64,000 nucleotides of DNA, from positions 62,001-126,000 of the forward strand of contig NZ_JBLZFZ010000004.1 of the NCBI RefSeq assembly GCF_050753385.1, written 5' to 3'. This document shows positions 37,527 to 46,505 of the stretch, one piece after another. The DNA comes from Pantanalinema rosaneae (GTDB taxonomy: Bacteria; Cyanobacteriota; Cyanobacteriia; Leptolyngbyales; Leptolyngbyaceae). The notes under the pieces were generated by a model that saw only the letters and a list, made by a program, of their open reading frames with translations, was not told the origin of the DNA and made no database searches. The position numbers and the translations under genes were made by a program. The stretch's first letter is position 1, and every line of letters begins with the position of its first letter.

Positions 37527-38741
37527 TTATCGAGTAAGTAAAGCTTTAACCTGCTTACGGTTTCTCTCTATTTCAAATAAGTCTATTAATTCTTTTTGTT
37601 GATAAAGATGATACCCATTGAGTAGAGAAATGATTTGAGAAACTGCCTGCGGTTGCAATATATCTACGCTAAACTCCTTCAAGTTTATCGGTTCAAAGAA
37701 CTGCTGGATCTTAGATCCAGGAGCCACTCCAACAACTGGTAAACCTTCCGAAATTGCTAAAATAGCTGAATGCAGCCTTGATGCAAGAACAAGATGGCTT
37801 GACCGAAATACTTCATATAAATCTTCCAAATTAGTTGGGGTAATCAACAGTTTTCTTGTGGTGTTTATTCGTGTAAACACTTGCTGTGCTGGTTTAATAT
37901 CTTCTGTGGAACCAGTTGTAAAAATAGTAACATTTGAATCTATATTTTCCTGATTAAGATAAGCATTAACTAAATTAACTAGTTGGTCTTCATAGCTCTG
38001 TTGAAGGTTCTTTCGATGTTCTGATAATTTCATTACATTAACTGCTAAAGTTTGCTTACAATGGGAGATTTGCTTATAATCTACTAAATAGCTTTTAGTA
38101 GGATGGATTCTTAAAGCAAAATCACCAAATACCCCTACACGGGTAGAGAGTAAATCTGAAAGGCGATTTGCCGTTTTTTGATCTCTAGTAGCGACAAATT
38201 GACAAGACTGAACAAAGTCTTGAATAATTTTTCGTCCTTGAGGAGACCATTCTTCCTCTGCACTACAGCCCAAACAAAAGACAGGTAAATGAAGCTGTTT
38301 AGCAGCCCAACTAATTTCAGCGAGGGATTGGGGAAAGTGAAGATTCCAATCCGATAATAAAGCACCCCCTCCTACTAAGATTGCTTGAGCTTGACTTAAT
38401 TGAGGCATGAGAAGCCGAATTCTTATCTGTTGACGAAATGCTCTAATGAACCGTTTCCAATATTTTTGAAAAGGATGGTGTACCCAGTTAGTAAGATTAC
38501 TGTTGCTTATAAGGGGAGTATTAGCATCTGAGTAAAATTGGTATTTTCCTAACTTAGTTTGATCATTCTTGAGGATAGATGGATGATAAATAGGTGTTAA
38601 TGAACCGAGCCCGTAAGTCTCTATAGCCCAACCTGTATCCCTAAAAAAATCAATAACACCTTCTAAAATAGCGCGATCTCCTAAATTAGTTGTATTCCAT
38701 TCACCAAAGACTGCAATTTTTTGACAATTATTTTGAACCAT
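37527..38741 (-). CDS. Polysaccharide pyruvyltransferase family protein
   Basis: A 404-residue member of the polysaccharide pyruvyl transferase (WcaK/CsaB) family. Signs are the early GEWNTTNLGDRAILEGVIDF, the central AQAILVGGGALLSDW, ATRDQKTANRLSD and the C-terminal LASRLHSAILAISEGLPVVG, where the His is the likely acid. Family members transfer pyruvate from phosphoenolpyruvate to a sugar as a ketal, adding negative charge. It is one of two in the cluster; the second is at 42963. AT-rich codon use matches its neighbours. Confidence 0.85.
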   Translation of the reverse strand: MVQNNCQKIAVFGEWNTTNLGDRAILEGVIDFFRDTGWAIETYGLGSLTPIYHPSILKNDQTKLGKYQFYSDANTPLISNSNLTNWVHHPFQKYWKRFIRAFRQQIRIRLLMPQLSQAQAILVGGGALLSDWNLHFPQSLAEISWAAKQLHLPVFCLGCSAEEEWSPQGRKIIQDFVQSCQFVATRDQKTANRLSDLLSTRVGVFGDFALRIHPTKSYLVDYKQISHCKQTLAVNVMKLSEHRKNLQQSYEDQLVNLVNAYLNQENIDSNVTIFTTGSTEDIKPAQQVFTRINTTRKLLITPTNLEDLYEVFRSSHLVLASRLHSAILAISEGLPVVGVAPGSKIQQFFEPINLKEFSVDILQPQAVSQIISLLNGYHLYQQKELIDLFEIERNRKQVKALLTR

Positions 38742-38896
38742 ATCTATTCAGTACTTTGCCTCCATTCTTTATCTGTAAAGTTTGATTTATAGGTATTGAC
38801 TTGAAAAAGCCTTATATAAAAAATTTACAGTAGAAGATATAAGAATAAAGATTTGTATAAGTCTTCTTTAAAGATATTGTTAATGAGTTTAGTAAT

Positions 38897-40054
38897 TCAC
38901 TTTACTGCCATTAATTGAGAGATAACTTCTTCAAAAAAATCTTTTACTAGTACTGGTGTATGTTCAGCAATTAGTTGTTGGGATCTCTGTCCCATTTGAT
39001 TGATCAACTTAGGCTGTTCTATCAATCGCTGCATCAACTCAGCCAGTTGTTTTGGTTCAAAAGGATCAAAGAGATAACCATTCTCTCCATGAATTACCAT
39101 TTCAGAAGCTCCTGCTTGCTTAGAGCAGAGGATGGGCCTTCCAAAGGTCATTGCTTCCAAAACAACCATTCCCCATGCGTCTTCCAAGCTAGGGAAAACA
39201 AATATGTCCGTTTGTTTTAGGTATAAGCCTAAACAACCATAAGAACATCTTCCCATCCAGATAATTTTTTGCTCTAATCCTAGCTCTTTAGCTTGCTGCT
39301 GCCACATCTCTTGCTCAGAACTTTCCCCAATTATCAAAAAACTAAAATTGTGGTAACCCTGCTTCTGTAATAAAGAACAGGCTTGCAATAATTGGCAAAG
39401 CCCTTTTCGTTTTACAAGCTTGCCAATAAAGGTAAAAACAGTGTTGTTTAGTCTGGATGGAATTGTTCTATAAGCTGATAGCCCAGCTAGTAAACTTGTT
39501 TTATCTGGAACTAAATAGGAACGGTAAAATATTTTAGATTCACTAATCTTTAAATAATCCCGTAAGTATTGCTTAGCCCCTAGATTATTTGCAACAAAAG
39601 CATCGACGTATGGAGCGATAAGCTTTCGTGTAATAGAACGAACCTTTGAATCCTTTAGATCAGAGTTCGGTGTGCTGCCTTCATATAAAATAATGATTTT
39701 ATATCCTAATATTGCTTTTAATCCAACAGCTAGTATAGACCATATGGAAAAGGCATTGGCAATAATGATATTAGGCTTGCTATCTAGAAGATATTTAACG
39801 ATAGTTAAAGGTAAACACATTAAACCGGACTGATAACCATAGTGATCTGTTTTTTTCTTGAAGAATAAACGCTTTAGCTCTCCAACAATTTTTACTGCCT
39901 TGGCATAAGGAGCGGTAGGATCAAATTCTTTCCAAACACAGGTAGTATAAAAAGTAGTGTTAGGAAAAGCTTTGAGAAACTCACTCCAAATAGGTTGCCA
40001 ATGAGCTCCAGATGCGGCTGATGGTATTAACCAAGCAATGCAATAATTTTTCAT
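38897..40054 (-). CDS. Family 4 glycosyltransferase
   Basis: A 385-residue GT-B enzyme. The N-terminus MKNYCIAWLIPSAASGAHW leads into the acceptor domain. FTFIGKLVKRKGLCQLLQAC starts the donor domain, and IFVFPSLEDAWGMVVLEAM holds the E-x7-E motif. It is AT-rich. There is a 155-bp gap to the pyruvyltransferase gene downstream and 126 bp to the next gene upstream, so its transcription unit is less clear than that of the tightly packed pairs. Confidence 0.87.
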   Translation of the reverse strand: MKNYCIAWLIPSAASGAHWQPIWSEFLKAFPNTTFYTTCVWKEFDPTAPYAKAVKIVGELKRLFFKKKTDHYGYQSGLMCLPLTIVKYLLDSKPNIIIANAFSIWSILAVGLKAILGYKIIILYEGSTPNSDLKDSKVRSITRKLIAPYVDAFVANNLGAKQYLRDYLKISESKIFYRSYLVPDKTSLLAGLSAYRTIPSRLNNTVFTFIGKLVKRKGLCQLLQACSLLQKQGYHNFSFLIIGESSEQEMWQQQAKELGLEQKIIWMGRCSYGCLGLYLKQTDIFVFPSLEDAWGMVVLEAMTFGRPILCSKQAGASEMVIHGENGYLFDPFEPKQLAELMQRLIEQPKLINQMGQRSQQLIAEHTPVLVKDFFEEVISQLMAVK

Positions 40055-40180
40055 ATCAAACCTTTTTGATTAGATTAGAAACGCAGATAGTTAATTTATG
40101 TTCCTGCCACTAAAATCTGGTGAAAAAAGGAAAAATTCTTAGGATTACTTGAATTTTTATCTCATTTCAAAAGAGGGAAA

Positions 40181-41497
40181 TCATGTATTGAAAATAGAGT
40201 TTAATAAATTTTGAAAAATAATACTTGAAAATTTCTCAGGTGAATATTGTTGTGAAAAAGTGTGCATTTTACTAGGATTACAAAAGTTATCTAATGGCTC
40301 AGATAATAGACGGAGAAGAGCTTTTTCAAGCTCCTCTGGTGATGAGGAATTAATTGCTAAACCTAATTCATTTTGTCGTACTATTTCTCCCATTAGCCCA
40401 TAGTCTGAGCTCAACACTGGCTTTGAGGTGGCAGCAGCTAAAAGTATAATTCCACTCATTCCAACATGTTTTTGATAAGGAGCAAGAATAACATCCGCTA
40501 ACTGAAAGTATGCAGACATATCATTGTCAGGAATAAATTTAAATAACTTTATAATTTGTACATTAGAAAGCTTACAAGCTTTAGCTACTTGAGCTTCTAT
40601 ATGAACTTGTTCTGCTTGGATCTCTACTTGTCCAGCTAATATCAAACAGAGTTTTTGACAATATTCTTTTGGCAGCCTTTCAATAGCTTGTAAAAGTTGA
40701 TAAACACCCTTTCGTTTATCAATTGCCCCAAACAACAAAAAGATACGTCGCCCAGTTTCGATCCCTAAAACTTTCTTAGTTTGCTCTATTTGGTAATCAT
40801 TAATTTTTCTTAAGAATGGAATGGGATCAGGTAAATAAATAGATTTAGCTTGATTATCTAAATGAAAAATATACTTTATAACAAGTGGATCAAGGCAAAA
40901 TAGCTTTTCCAGTTGCGGATGCATCAGTATTCTAGGAAGAATAATTTTTTCTCGCCAGTGTTGTATTGTTTCTTTACGAGTTGGTTGATAATTAGGGAGT
41001 TTAGTATAGTGGAATGTTGGTCTGAAATAGATACCTGAAATTCGGCATGGTAACTTTAGCCCAAGTGCTAATGGGGTTTGAAATGAATCAAAGTACATGA
41101 CTAAGCAATGGGTCGTTCCTCTTAAGCGGACATATTTCCATAATAGTATCCATTCTTGTAGAGCTCGGAATGCTCGATTGATAGGAGATGTCCTTGGAAC
41201 GAGAGACTTAGCTTCTTTAGGTGTAATGGTTACAATGTTAACAGTTTGCCTGTCAATATCTGAGTTAGATATTACACAATCAAAATGATTTTGTGAAACC
41301 TCAGGAGTTACAAGAATATCTATTTGTTCATTTAAGCTTTGTTCATGCCAATATTTTATTAAGTGTTGAATATAGATTGGATGATGGCCACCTGCATAAA
41401 GATCAAATAGCATTATCCTAGAATTGCTATGTGCGCTTTTATCCTCAGACTTGGTCTTTGATCTTCTAGTAATCAATGACTTTAAATAGCTTTGCAT
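40181..41497 (-). CDS. Divergent GT-B glycosyltransferase
   Basis: A 438-residue protein with a GT4-like donor domain: RIFLLFGAIDKRKGVYQLLQ, QLADVILAPYQKHVGMSG and ATSKPVLSSDYGLMGE. The usual E-x7-E is not present in its standard form (VGMSGIILLAAA instead), so it is a diverged member. The true start may be the Met at residue 29 (MLFDLYAGGHHPIY), which looks like a real acceptor-domain opening, because the first 28 residues are very basic and polar. Function: a sugar transfer step in the polysaccharide, unspecified. Confidence 0.75.
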   Translation of the reverse strand: MQSYLKSLITRRSKTKSEDKSAHSNSRIMLFDLYAGGHHPIYIQHLIKYWHEQSLNEQIDILVTPEVSQNHFDCVISNSDIDRQTVNIVTITPKEAKSLVPRTSPINRAFRALQEWILLWKYVRLRGTTHCLVMYFDSFQTPLALGLKLPCRISGIYFRPTFHYTKLPNYQPTRKETIQHWREKIILPRILMHPQLEKLFCLDPLVIKYIFHLDNQAKSIYLPDPIPFLRKINDYQIEQTKKVLGIETGRRIFLLFGAIDKRKGVYQLLQAIERLPKEYCQKLCLILAGQVEIQAEQVHIEAQVAKACKLSNVQIIKLFKFIPDNDMSAYFQLADVILAPYQKHVGMSGIILLAAATSKPVLSSDYGLMGEIVRQNELGLAINSSSPEELEKALLRLLSEPLDNFCNPSKMHTFSQQYSPEKFSSIIFQNLLNSIFNT

Positions 41498-41610
41498 ACA
41501 GTTATTTATACGTTTTCATGAATGATCGCTGAGTAATAATTTTATTTTGCTTTAAACTAGAACTTGTTAGTTTTATGTTTGAAACTCTTTGGAATCTCCT
41601 TTAAAGAAGT

Positions 41611-42849
41611 TTATTTCTTTAGAATCTTTTGAAATAAAGATTGATATTTTTTAGCTTGCATTTCCTGTGTAAATTCTCTTTCTACCTTTTGACGAGCATT
41701 CTTCCTAAGTATTTGATACTGATTACTTCCCTGCTGAAGTATCCACTTAATTCCTTGTGCTAAATCTTCTATTTCAAATGGTTTTGCTAAATAGCCATTC
41801 TTTTGGTGTTCGATCATGTCGGGCATACCACCAATATCAAAGGTTACACATGGTGTGCCACATGCTAACGCTTCCATTATGGTGTTTGGTAGATTATCCT
41901 GTACGGAAGGAGCAATAAACACGTCTGCAGAGGCATAGGCTAATGCTAAAGCAATGTCATCATTAAGTTTGTTCAAGTAATAACATTGAAAGCCTAAATC
42001 TTCATTGCTACTGCTAGCTGACGCACCAAATACTACTAGTACAATTTGGCTCTGGAGATCAGACTGGCGTAGAATCTTTAATGCTGCTTGCAGAAACTGG
42101 AATCCTTTCCGAGGATCGCTAGTTGCACTAGCGGATCCAAAGAGAACTAGTTTTTTGTCTAGTGGAAAATTGAGGAGATTTCGGGCAATTTGATAATTAA
42201 TGGGACGATAAATTACTGGGTCAATCCCATTAGGAATAACCTCAATAGGAGTATTTCTAAAGAGAGAACTAGCACTGGCGCATTTAGCTAACCACCTACT
42301 AGGAGTAACAATTGTTAGGTTCAGATTTTTCCAAGCATTCTTCTTGCGCTGCCATACCAATCTTGATAGATCCCAATCTGTATGACTTTGAAGTTGTGGG
42401 CAGTTTCCACAAGATACTGTATAGTGATCGCAATTATAAATGTAGTGGCAGCCCCCTGTAAAAGCCCACATATCATGTAATGTCCAAACAATCGGTTGCT
42501 TAAATTTAGCTAGTGTTTCAATCTGGATATAACCCAATCCAATCCAGTGTAGGTTAATAATATCTGGCGCTAATTCCTGAATACTTGGTGCGATCGTATC
42601 AGGAAACCATTGTGGAGTGAACATTGAGCATACTCGCCTGGAATAAAAATGCGTTGGTGCTGCATCCAGATTAGCTGCTAATTTTGAAGCTAAAGTTTTG
42701 TGTTTAACTGTATTGATATCTATCCCTAGTTTGTCTCGAACTAGTAAGCGAGACTGAACACCTTTTAATAGTAATCCGTGGTGCAACCGATATGCTGCAC
42801 GGGCAGCTCCACCATCTAAATCTGAGGCACTTACAAGTAGAGGTTTCAT
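41611..42849 (-). CDS. Family 4 glycosyltransferase
   Basis: A 412-residue GT-B enzyme starting MKPLLVSASDLDGGAARAAY, a motif (SD-GGA-RA) common in one bacterial GT4 branch; nine upstream codons are in frame but unlikely. WTLHDMWAFTGGCHYIYNCD with a Cys pair follows (CGNCPQL). The donor part has LFGSASATSDPRKGFQFL, VFIAPSVQDNLPNTIMEAL and TFDIGGMPDMIEH. This branch is often annotated as WcaC-like and acts in exopolysaccharide synthesis. AT-rich, minus strand, part of the cluster. Confidence 0.88.
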   Translation of the reverse strand: MKPLLVSASDLDGGAARAAYRLHHGLLLKGVQSRLLVRDKLGIDINTVKHKTLASKLAANLDAAPTHFYSRRVCSMFTPQWFPDTIAPSIQELAPDIINLHWIGLGYIQIETLAKFKQPIVWTLHDMWAFTGGCHYIYNCDHYTVSCGNCPQLQSHTDWDLSRLVWQRKKNAWKNLNLTIVTPSRWLAKCASASSLFRNTPIEVIPNGIDPVIYRPINYQIARNLLNFPLDKKLVLFGSASATSDPRKGFQFLQAALKILRQSDLQSQIVLVVFGASASSSNEDLGFQCYYLNKLNDDIALALAYASADVFIAPSVQDNLPNTIMEALACGTPCVTFDIGGMPDMIEHQKNGYLAKPFEIEDLAQGIKWILQQGSNQYQILRKNARQKVEREFTQEMQAKKYQSLFQKILKK

Positions 42850-42962
42850 GTTTGATATAAAGTCTATAAAAAACAATAAAATATTAAGACTTTAGATGGA
42901 ACTGAATTAGGTAAGCCTAAATCTTTAATCAACTAAATTTAGATTAAAACTTTTACTAATAG

Positions 42963-43976
42963 CTAATCTAGACTTCCTTCGCAACAAGAGAAGTTCAAGA
43001 ATTGATTTTTCCATTTCTGGATATTATTTTCCGGAAGAAGAATCTTTGTTTTGTTGCACGAATTAATCCATTCTTCAATACCTTTGTAATCATTTCTCTG
43101 AATAACTGGTAGATTAGTATCTCTTGATATTTCAACTGCACGGTTATCTACAGCTAAAATTAAAGTTCGGCGCTTATTTTGCAGAGCACGGATGCCTGCA
43201 TGCAAGCGCGTTCCAATATAGTCAATCTCATTCTTTAAAAGAAAATCATCTAGAGCTTCTAAACTTGGATATAAATAAATAACTTCATCTCCAGAAATTT
43301 CTTTCATATACTTATAATCGCCAGGTTGCTGTGTCCAAAAATAAATTTTTTCATATTCCTTTCTAAGTAGCTGAAAGAGCTCTAAATCAGCATCTTTATG
43401 TTGTTTATACTCTGTTAGAGTTAGAAGAACTGATTGTGCCCTTTTTGATGGGATTCCGATGCAATGTTTCTCATCTAATAACCACATAGTTGGACAACTG
43501 GTATTAATTACATTTTCAATACCCATTGATTTTAATTTTTTCTCTGTGTAGCTATCTCTAACTGAGTGAAGATATGATTGATTAAGAAGTTTTTTATAAA
43601 GAATACTGCTAAAAAGATCAACTTTCTCTTGATACTGCCACCAACCAACACCTAGAAGAATACTGTCTTTAACGTAAAATGCATCTGGAAGTCCAATTTC
43701 CCACTGTTTAAATCGCCTTGGATTTCCCATGCCAGACATCAAAAGATTAGTACCACCCACGAAGGTGAACAGACTTTGTGAAATCAAAGAATATGATTTT
43801 CTGGAAATTCTATCATGAGTTTGCAAAGATACGAATAGAGCATCTCTGAACACTTCTCTCAAAATTTTTCTGACAGCATCCATAATAATTAAATCTCCAA
43901 GATTTGAACTACATACTGAAGTGTCAAATATGGTAATCAATGGGACTGATGATTTTTTTGAATTAACTTGGTGCAT
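42963..43976 (-). CDS. Polysaccharide pyruvyltransferase family protein
   Basis: A 337-residue polysaccharide-pyruvyltransferase family member, shorter than its relative at 37527. It shows TIFDTSVCSSNLGDLIIMDA (the NLGD motif), FVGGTNLLMSG, SVRDSYTEKKLKSMG and DYIGTRLHAGIRALQNKRR, with the conserved TRLHAGI where the other has SRLHSAI. It probably adds pyruvate ketal to a different sugar or linkage. It lies between two glycosyltransferases on the same strand. Confidence 0.82.
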   Translation of the reverse strand: MHQVNSKKSSVPLITIFDTSVCSSNLGDLIIMDAVRKILREVFRDALFVSLQTHDRISRKSYSLISQSLFTFVGGTNLLMSGMGNPRRFKQWEIGLPDAFYVKDSILLGVGWWQYQEKVDLFSSILYKKLLNQSYLHSVRDSYTEKKLKSMGIENVINTSCPTMWLLDEKHCIGIPSKRAQSVLLTLTEYKQHKDADLELFQLLRKEYEKIYFWTQQPGDYKYMKEISGDEVIYLYPSLEALDDFLLKNEIDYIGTRLHAGIRALQNKRRTLILAVDNRAVEISRDTNLPVIQRNDYKGIEEWINSCNKTKILLPENNIQKWKNQFLNFSCCEGSLD

Positions 43977-44085
43977 ATTAAAATAACCTATCTATTCAAT
44001 CATTAAATCTAGTTGTTGGATAAAAAACTGAAATAAATTGCCTTTAAGTAAGACATTATGTTTAAAAATCGAAAAGTATGAGAAC

Positions 44086-45006
44086 TTACTCTGGCATGTT
44101 TGATTCTAGCAATTTGGTGAGCTTATATAATATTTTTCTAAATACTTTTTTGTGGTTATACAAACTTCTAAAAAGATATCTATCATAGTCTCGATCAGCA
44201 ATTAAAGTGTTGTTATGTTGAAGAGGAAATTTTAATGGGTTTACTTTCATTCTGGACAGATGAGAATTGCTATTAGTTGTATGTGTAGCATCCAATCCAA
44301 ATCCTAAATTTGAAACTAAATTGATAGAGGGAACAATTGATAAACCTGATTGCGAAAGTCTTGCAAAGCTCCAAACATAGTCCCAAGTATCAATTTCTCT
44401 TTTTAATACACTATCAAACAGTTTTTCTCGGGCTTCAAACTGCTCTTTATCACATAGTAAATCTCGAATCAAATCTTTTGTATGTTGGTCGGTCCATAGA
44501 TGCATACTATCGTCATAGTATTTCCAAGCTCTTCTCCAAGAAGCCCATCCCCAAATACCTCCGTAATAGGAGAAGTGATAGCTTTGAAGTTTTGACTTCC
44601 ACTCACCTGCATAATTAGTTCCACTAATCATCATAATGCGCTCATCATCTCTGTATCTTTCTAGCAATTCCTGGCAGAACTGGAAGAAGCTTGGGTGGGG
44701 TAAACAATCATCCTCAAGAATGATGGCGTCTTCAACTTGATCAAAAACCCAACTTATGCCTGTAGCAAGTCGTAACCGGCATCCTAAATTTATTTCAGCA
44801 TAGTTTTTTACTACTTCGCATGTCCAATCAACACTATCAATAATGGCGCGGGTAGTGGTGCATAAATCTACCTCCTCCGGCCTCTCAGGACGGGGTGCAT
44901 CAGCAATAACGAATAACGTTTTAGGTTTTGCCTGACGGATACGCTCAAATACCTTCTTAGTTAAATCAGGTCGTTTGAAAATGATTAGAGCAACAGATAT
45001 ATTCAT
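44086..45006 (-). CDS. GT2-like (GT-A fold) glycosyltransferase
   Basis: A 306-residue GT-A protein: NISVALIIFKRPDLTKKVFE at the start, a DXD-like metal site in AIILEDDCLPHPSFFQFC, and GGIWGWASWRRAWKYYD. This pattern is found in proteins annotated as hemolytic-protein HlpA-like or GT2. It is probably cytosolic and uses a nucleotide sugar with a divalent metal. Its start is five bases after the stop of the gene upstream, so the two are translationally linked. Confidence 0.8.
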   Translation of the reverse strand: MNISVALIIFKRPDLTKKVFERIRQAKPKTLFVIADAPRPERPEEVDLCTTTRAIIDSVDWTCEVVKNYAEINLGCRLRLATGISWVFDQVEDAIILEDDCLPHPSFFQFCQELLERYRDDERIMMISGTNYAGEWKSKLQSYHFSYYGGIWGWASWRRAWKYYDDSMHLWTDQHTKDLIRDLLCDKEQFEAREKLFDSVLKREIDTWDYVWSFARLSQSGLSIVPSINLVSNLGFGLDATHTTNSNSHLSRMKVNPLKFPLQHNNTLIADRDYDRYLFRSLYNHKKVFRKILYKLTKLLESNMPE

Positions 45007-45011
45007 ATGGA

Positions 45012-46193
45012 TTATTTATTACTCATTTGGGAGGAAAATCGCAACCACTTTAGAATCATAGTGCTAGCGATTAAGGCAAGTAGTTTAGGGCTAGTTTGTA
45101 CTGGAAGATAGCGATAACAGTATGCAGCCAGCCTAGAATCTTTTTCTTGATAAAGAATATCTTGCGCAAAGTTTGCCCATCTATCAGGAGGCATTAGATC
45201 TATAACCATACCTGCATGAGCAGAGGGTAGCAGCATATTAGAACCGTGGACACCAATAACTAAATTGCTTTCAGCATAGAATTGGCACAGCTCATATTCT
45301 GTTTGAATGTCAAACTGGTTAACCCTTTTGTCTATAATCCAGCTTGGAAAGTTAGTATGTGTACCTAAACCAGCGACACTTAGCTTTACATGCGGTATAT
45401 GCCGACGAATATGTCGAAATAGACGTTTTATTTGCCAGTTCTGTAGCATTAAAGCCCAGAAGAGAAGCCCTAATCTGCTCAAAATTTTAGTTAGATTGGG
45501 AGAGCACCAGAGGCGATCTTCTCGCCAAATGAAAGTAACTTTAGTTTCCTTCTGTTGCCAAGTAAAATGAGAAACACCTGTGAAATTTGTAATGTTAAAC
45601 TGATTGGGATGTGAAAAAGCTTCACTAATATAAACAGCTTGAAATCGATTTATTTCATTATTGATAGTTTGATTGAGACTCAAATAGTAGAGATTACCTT
45701 GACGCAAAGGAATATCTACTGTCCAAATTTCCGCGATTCCTTGAGGAACAAGCCATCGCATAAATGACTGAATAAGAACAACTAAGCCATAATCAGCATT
45801 ATCTTCTAGATGTCGTTGAGCATTTAATAGCTTTAACAAACAGTGTCCATAAAGGTAGTCAATACAATTGAGGATAATCACACGATCTCGTTGCTGGAAA
45901 ATCTCCCGGTTTAAGTTAACAACTTTCTGCTCCGGATTGATTAGATTAGCTAACAAAAGTTCTCGAGTCCAACAATTACCGAAAGCTACTTGCTTTACAA
46001 GATCTACTTGAGAAACTGCATTTTCAGCATGACCTATAGGAAGTTCCTCTATAATTTCTGCTCCACAGATTTGACAAGATAATCTAGTGCAAATGAACAT
46101 ACCTGCCCATAGTAATGAAGACGGCTTTAATACTACTTGGCAGTAGGGACAGGAAGACTGATGTTGAATCTGAGGGGAAACTTGAATAACCAT
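45012..46193 (-). CDS. GT61-like glycosyltransferase with N-terminal zinc ribbon
   Basis: A 393-residue protein with two parts. The N-terminal ~50 residues contain CPYC and CQIC pairs (a zinc-ribbon arrangement). The C-terminal part has GVHGSNMLLPSAHAGMVID and LMPPDRW, the conserved ending of family 61-type glycosyltransferases. The middle does not show a clear donor motif. The zinc-ribbon attachment is unusual for this enzyme class. A 312-bp gap with inverted repeats separates it from the Wzy-like gene upstream. It is probably involved in the same polysaccharide. Confidence 0.65.
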   Translation of the reverse strand: MVIQVSPQIQHQSSCPYCQVVLKPSSLLWAGMFICTRLSCQICGAEIIEELPIGHAENAVSQVDLVKQVAFGNCWTRELLLANLINPEQKVVNLNREIFQQRDRVIILNCIDYLYGHCLLKLLNAQRHLEDNADYGLVVLIQSFMRWLVPQGIAEIWTVDIPLRQGNLYYLSLNQTINNEINRFQAVYISEAFSHPNQFNITNFTGVSHFTWQQKETKVTFIWREDRLWCSPNLTKILSRLGLLFWALMLQNWQIKRLFRHIRRHIPHVKLSVAGLGTHTNFPSWIIDKRVNQFDIQTEYELCQFYAESNLVIGVHGSNMLLPSAHAGMVIDLMPPDRWANFAQDILYQEKDSRLAAYCYRYLPVQTSPKLLALIASTMILKWLRFSSQMSNK

Positions 46194-46505
46194 GCACGAA
46201 GTAGTAGAAAAACAGTAAAGAAGTCCAAATTATTCTTTCTCGTCTACAAATAGCTATATCATTTTTAGAACTTATCTAACTTTTGATAAAAGAGCAATCT
46301 AAAATTTTACTATTTCAATCTTTTTGTATTGATTCTTTGCCACTTGCTGTCCCTATAAAATAGGGCATTTGAAGAGTGCTATTGAGTAGAATTGATTCTA
46401 CAAAGCGTGTAAGGTGGAGCGAAGTGATGCACTCTTCACTTACAGCAGTAACTTTACTTAACTTAAAAAGTAAGCATCAAATGATATTAGCTAATGAAAT
46501 TGTCT
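46194..46505. repeat. Intergenic region with nested inverted repeats
   Basis: CCCTAT/ATAGGG (46351-46365), GAAGAGTGC (46371-46379) with its exact complement GCACTCTTC (46429-46437), and GTAGAAT/ATTCTAC (46386-46401) nested inside. Such a compact arrangement resembles a small IS remnant or a foldable non-autonomous element. There is no gene in the gap. Confidence 0.5.
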
